This document shows positions 46,501 to 52,500 of a stretch of 64,000 nucleotides of DNA, piece after piece. The notes below the pieces were generated by a model. The model saw nothing but the letters and a program-made list of their open reading frames with translations. It was not told the DNA's origin and searched no databases. Position 1 is the first letter of the stretch, and each line of letters opens with the position of its first letter. Origin of the DNA: Clytia hemisphaerica (Eukaryota > Cnidaria > Hydrozoa > Leptothecata > Clytiidae); the NCBI GenBank assembly GCA_902728285.1, contig CACVBU010000947.1:23427-87426 (forward strand). The letters are read 5' to 3'. Both the position numbers and the translations under genes were made by a program.

Positions 46501-49500
46501 TGGCACAGCACTTTTTTCAACATTTATCTAATGTTCACAATGTCCATATAACGTTAGATGAACGTTGCAAAAATGTTGTGTGTTAGCTGGGTTTCAGCTA
46601 TGGAGATTCTGCTGTATTCTAAAAAAGGATGCTATATTTTAGGGGGAGGTGGCTATCTTCGATTCTTCCACGACCAGCTCAAATATGCTGTGCGCCGAAA
46701 ATTTATGACGGAATCCTTCGAGCAGGAAACACACGCGTGTATGAGAGATTTTTTCCAAGACATTATCATCAAGCAATGTTGTGAAACACCTCAAGTGGAA
46801 CCTCCAGCGTATTTCGATCACATCTTAGAGCAGCTGGTCTACCATCAGCTGAAAGCTCACCAGAACCAAGATACACCTTTGGAAAGCTTGAAAATAAGTC
46901 TAAGAAATATTTACTTCGTTAAAAACCGCATTGTTGCCAAGCAACAGCAAAGCTTAAGCGATGATTACTCAGTTGCTTTGGCTACTCTCAAAGATACAGA
47001 AGACTTAGAGGCTCTCAAACAATGGGCTTCTTTTGTTCAGCTCTACACATCCTACATTCAGGAATTGCCGAATTTTAGCCTCAACATGGCTGTAACACAA
47101 TCACCCAATTCATTCGTTACTAAAGATACACTTTCCCTAGGGATGGAACCCTTAGTGAAAGGGGAGGCTTACCCTTTATATTGGACCAACATCCCTATGG
47201 AAGGGGACTCGATGCTTGTTAAATACTGTAGAGGAGGAGTTTGTGTTTCAGCGAATGCGAAGAGAGATATTGTTGCTATTACTGGTGATGAATTCACAGC
47301 TGTATATGATATGATTAGCGGAGAATTAATTCACGATTTCAAGACCATAGGATCTGCTGTTTCCATTTCATCGGATGGCAAAACTTTGATACTTGGTGGC
47401 TATAGCGGAAGAATATCAAGATACAACATTTCCAAAGGTACTTTGGAAGATGTTGTTAAAATTTTTGAAAAGGTATGTCTCCAAACTCATTTTCGGCGCC
47501 ATTTTAATCATCATTATAATCATTTCGTATGTGCTTAAATGATCTGACTGTAGTGTTTTTTTTCTTCACATCTCCTATGTACAAAATTTAAATTTCTGGC
47601 TAATTTTTCTCTAACTACTGGCCCATCGCTGGCTGTAAACTCTGTGTATCTATGTTTTCCTGTTTTTCTCTCCCTGTATCCGAAGATATCATCGTCTTCA
47701 GAAATTTCTTGAACTTTGAATTTTTTTTCCAATACCGATTTGATGAGATATCTATAGGTAAAATGATTTTTATTGATTTATCTAAGGATTTGTGTACTTC
47801 ATGGCTTACTTGCACTGGTGATAACCTTCTAGCTTGTTGGAATGAAATTAACATTCATGTGGATTCAAATGAAAGATACATAGCTACATGGATTACAGTT
47901 CTTGATAAAAATTCATTGAAAATCGTCAAGAAATGGTGTACTGAAAAACCTGGGTTTGATTGTTGCTATAATGAACGCTTAAATATGATTTTCTCAGCTC
48001 ATTTGGGTGGTGATATAATTGGATGGGATCTCCAAGGTGTGTTTTTTATAAATAAAATTTTCCCAGTGGGATACTAGGTTTATGAGGTTACGTCAATAGA
48101 AAATAAATAAATATTTTCTTGACGACGAAATGATTTGCCGACAAATAGTTTTTGCCGACGATTTTTTGACATTGACGAATCTTCTACCGATAAGGATTTG
48201 TCGATTTTAAGAGGTCTTGATAATATCCAATATGTTGCACAACATTTCATTTTCTTCCATTTTTTTTTACAGGGAATCAACTTTGTTCGGCTACATTTGA
48301 TTGTGACGTCATTCATTGTCTTTCAATTCATCCAACAGAAAACAAAATCATTTCTGGATCAGACGACTATGTATGTAATTCATGATTAATTTGTCCAATA
48401 ATCGTCACAATAGATCCAAGTCAAGCCAGCTCCTATTTTTGCCTGAGCAGTTGGACCATGCCAGAGTTAAGATGCTGAAGTTTCTCTCACTTTTTTTAGA
48501 TTCTGAAATTATATAAAGACGTCGCTGTTTTTGGAAGCTTCAAACATTTTCTCCCATATCCATTTTTGTATTGATGAGCCTCATTGTGTTTTAGTCGAAT
48601 CATAATAAAACTTACAGAGCTTCTTCAACCCTGCCAACCAGCAAATAGCGACCTTAAGCATCTAAGACTGCGACTTGAATGAGGACGTGAAGTAAATCTT
48701 AAAATCAAATGTCAAATGTTATCCGATTTTATCTAGATTTTTTATCACATGAGCAAAATTGAAATCCAGGAAAGTTTTTGTAAAGAATAACGATATAATT
48801 CTCAAGGGATTCATATCATTTAAAACTATTGTTCTCTTCTTTACCGTCTTCGTCCTGATGATTGAAAACGTCCATTAGTTACCTATTAAAATTAACTATT
48901 CTCATGAGAAAATTGTTAATGAAAAGAATAGAATCAAGCTTCGATCGAGATATCAATCCCAAAGGGCTTTCTTTTTGTTCAATCCTGCCGTACTCTTCCA
49001 AAGTCGCCGTACTCTTCCGAAGTCGCCGTCCTAGATCCTTAAGGTCACTAATCTTTGATAGGAGATTCTTGAAAGTGGTACCCTAATGGTAGCATTCCTC
49101 AATGTCGTTGAAAAATTTTTAAAACGAAAAAATTTCATTGCATTACAAATTGACCCGCATCGAGTAGTGCTTATTAGGGTACCACTTCAAAGACGGTGGA
49201 AAAAAACTTGGTCCATAGATATATCGAAATCTTTGAATTCATTTTTCATATAGATCATAAGAGAATGGTCAGTAACCAAGTCATCTGTGGAGCTTTGTAA
49301 CCAAATTGAAGATGATGATGACATTGACATTAAATCACCTCTTCATAGAGGACACAAGTCTGTGTGTTATGATGATATCGGTGAGAGAATCCTAACAATA
49401 CGATTTCGTCGAAAGGAACTGAGAATCTTTAACATATGTAAGTATGAAAGTAATATAAAAAGTTTGCGACTGCAGTCGAGGGAGACCCGAAGGTTCCCCT

Positions 49501-52500
49501 CTTTTTTTTAGCTGTCAACTGGAAGGGGAGGGCGTCAACTGGAAGGGGAGGGTGTCAATCCTTTTCCTGAATTTCTTCACTTACTCTTGATCCATCTCTT
49601 GAGATCTTCTACCTAGCTAGGATATAAACCAGTAGCGTGATGGCCCCCTCCCCCAGCGGCCGATTTTTTGGGGGGGGGGGGGGCGGGCACTGAAATAAGA
49701 AGGGCGCAAAAAAATGCCTCTAAAATACCCCCAAATATTTGTGTTCGCTTCGCTCGCGTAATTCTTAAAAAGATATTTAATTTTCATAAGGGGCGCCAAA
49801 ATCAAAATCTTATAAAATTGCCTCCCCAGTTTGTTCGAAGTTTAGTCGTCGATCCACCAAGCTACTGATATCAGCCCACAATCTCGTGAACCGTAGCCGG
49901 GGGCTCTACCTTCATGCTACGGTTGCTAGATGTAAAATGTATCCTTAAGTCTCATATTTGGATAACCATAATCAAAAGCATTACGCCAATATCCTGACAC
50001 CAAATTTATGAAAATAATTGGGTATTGGTTTAAGCTATACTAGCAAACTAGTCTGTTATTTAATAATGTGACAGGGCGGGAATCAGAGGGCGAGCGGGTG
50101 TTTGTTAAAATATGAGATGCTTGGGAGGGCAAGAAAATGTTGGGGAGAGAGCGCTAACTAAAATGCTTTCAGCCAAGTCGTTTTTCATCTAAACTTACCT
50201 AGCTTCAATACTCATTTTGCCGTGTGATGTCGCACGCCCAACTATCATCAGTTCTCCTTAAATGGAGATCATGCTTTAAACATATTAGATCAGAAAAGAT
50301 TTTGTACCCCAGCAGTAACATTTCAGATATGTCGGTCTACACTGGATGTTGCGCTGTCTGCGCAGTTGTAATTCTGCGCACTTTTGGCTCATTAAAGCAT
50401 TATGCCAAAAATATAATGTCGAGTTATAACTCTTTCAACTCTTAAATTCGACATAACTTATATTAAGTGGTTGCATAGTATGAATGCATTGCAAAACAGT
50501 CATTCATTCTCTTGAAAAGCATACTGATACTGTTTAACGCTATATAATTGACACTATTTTAATTAAGTTAATCCGAGTTGTTCCGAACAAATTGATAAAT
50601 TTAATAATAAAACTTAAAAACGTAATGCCGAGTTATAACTCTTTTAACTCAGAATTTTGAAATGAATTATTCTAAATAGTCACACATCATGTATACTTTG
50701 CAAAAAGTTTAGAAAATAATTCAGCCACATTTCAAAACTTAAAACTCGATTTAACTCCGTTTTACAACAAATCTTTAGGATTTTTATCTACAATTTCAAA
50801 GAAAAATTTGGTCGATTAATTTTAAAATTACAAAAGTGTGCAGTCACTTGATTACAAAAGTGCGCAGCTCAAAAATTACAAAACTGCGCATAACAGCGCT
50901 CCATAAAAGTCATTTAATTTTTTATCTACTTTCAGCCGGTGAGCTACTTAAAGAAATGAAAGGTCACGCAGCTAGCATAGAATATATGTCACTGGTTCCT
51001 GGAAAAAATCAGGTAGATAATTTACCTCGTATCTAAAATTAGACTAATCCAAAATGAATGAATAGTCAGAGCTTTTATTGCAAAAATATAACTAATAAAA
51101 GCTATTTGTCCGTTAGGCTAGGTCACCTGTTTCAAGTCTAAAAAATAGACAGTAGAATTTGAAAATTTGAGAATCGTCAGTAAGAAAAAAATGGGTCTGA
51201 TTTTCATTAGCCTCCCTCCGAATTGGCAGGAAGAAATGTTGTCGCGACTAGTAAGTGTCTAATGTCGACATCCGTCTTCTATTCGACATCCCTCTTTATA
51301 GATAGAATAAGAAGAAGGTCGAATATGATAGACTAAAGATTTTTCCTCTAATCGCGCTAATCAAAGTCAATCAGCAATTCCGACCTTCCCCAGTTTCTAT
51401 TGTTCCTATCTCTAAAGAAGGGTGTCAAAATTAGAAGACGGATGTCGACATTAGACCAACTTACGGTACTTGTCTTTTAAGGTTTTGTCAAGTGCTAATT
51501 TACATGAGACCATACTGTGGCAATTACCAGTGACAAAAGAATCAAAGAAAAATACAGTCCCGAAAATGGTGGAAGAAATTGTTAGATGTGTGCTTTACTT
51601 AAAAGGAACTCACTTTTAAATCTTGCAGAGGTGGTTGAGGGATGTTATTTCGGTAGATAGAGAGAGCTTATTGCATCAGTAGGCGAAAAACTATCTGCGC
51701 TTAAATCGTTTATCATCTAAGAATGGGAATCATACTCAAAATGCTCATTTAGCAATTTTGTGATTGCTTTATTGATTTTGTACCCGTTTTCATAAAACTT
51801 TTGTCACCAAAAGGAAAATTTTTGTTTTCGTGTGCCGTATATATGCTTGATCGCTGAAATTCTGATGTCAAAATTGCCTTTATGAAAAATTTTGGATTTT
51901 GCATGCTTAATTTAGCTTTTGCTACGATAGTAGAATCGATATTAAAAACATCTTATGGTTTGACTTGAAAGCAAAAAATAAACTGAGTGAAATACAAATC
52001 TCTAAAAAACAAATTTTCTTTATTTAGACTGTACGATACAGCTTACTCTTGAGTGAGTATCCAGAGAAGCAGCAAAGCGCTCACTACGAGGCGTCCTCCA
52101 CCCAGACGGTACATTGTGATATTTCAGTAAACACAACAAAAATGCGTGTTTCAAAGTTGGCGATAGAACCGTTTCAGAGTTGAATTTCATACCTGAAGAT
52201 AATACCTGTTTATCATTCATGGATTTAGATGACGCTGGCTCAAATTTGATAGTTACTGGGAATCAAGAATACTCAGGCGTAGCAAAGGTACCCTATACAA
52301 TTACATTTAGCCTATTTCATAGGATTCGTGTTTTTTCGTGTTTTGAGATACCCTGCAAAATTTATGGATGAGAGCAGTTTTAACGACACTGTAATTATTG
52401 TCTTTCTTCTATCAAAAGATAATTAATATGTCATAAACGTCTGCACTCCCTCAGAAATTTTGCATTTCGCCTTTGTAAAGGGTTACAGAAACAGCAAAAT

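Noticed and set aside
46558..46642. Upstream Met as a start for a separate gene at exon 10
   Set aside because: The codons before 46643 lie in the intron beside a palindromic MITE, and the acceptor at 46643 fits the phase of exon 9.
47435..47472. Alternative exon 10 donor at 47435
   Set aside because: It would fit phase 1 with an acceptor at 47758 but removes 16 residues that the WD40 repeat spacing appears to need. Kept as a possible minor isoform only.
52028..52287. One continuous exon from 52028 to 52287
   Set aside because: A TGA interrupts the required frame near 52118. The micro-exon model removes the stop and fixes the phase.
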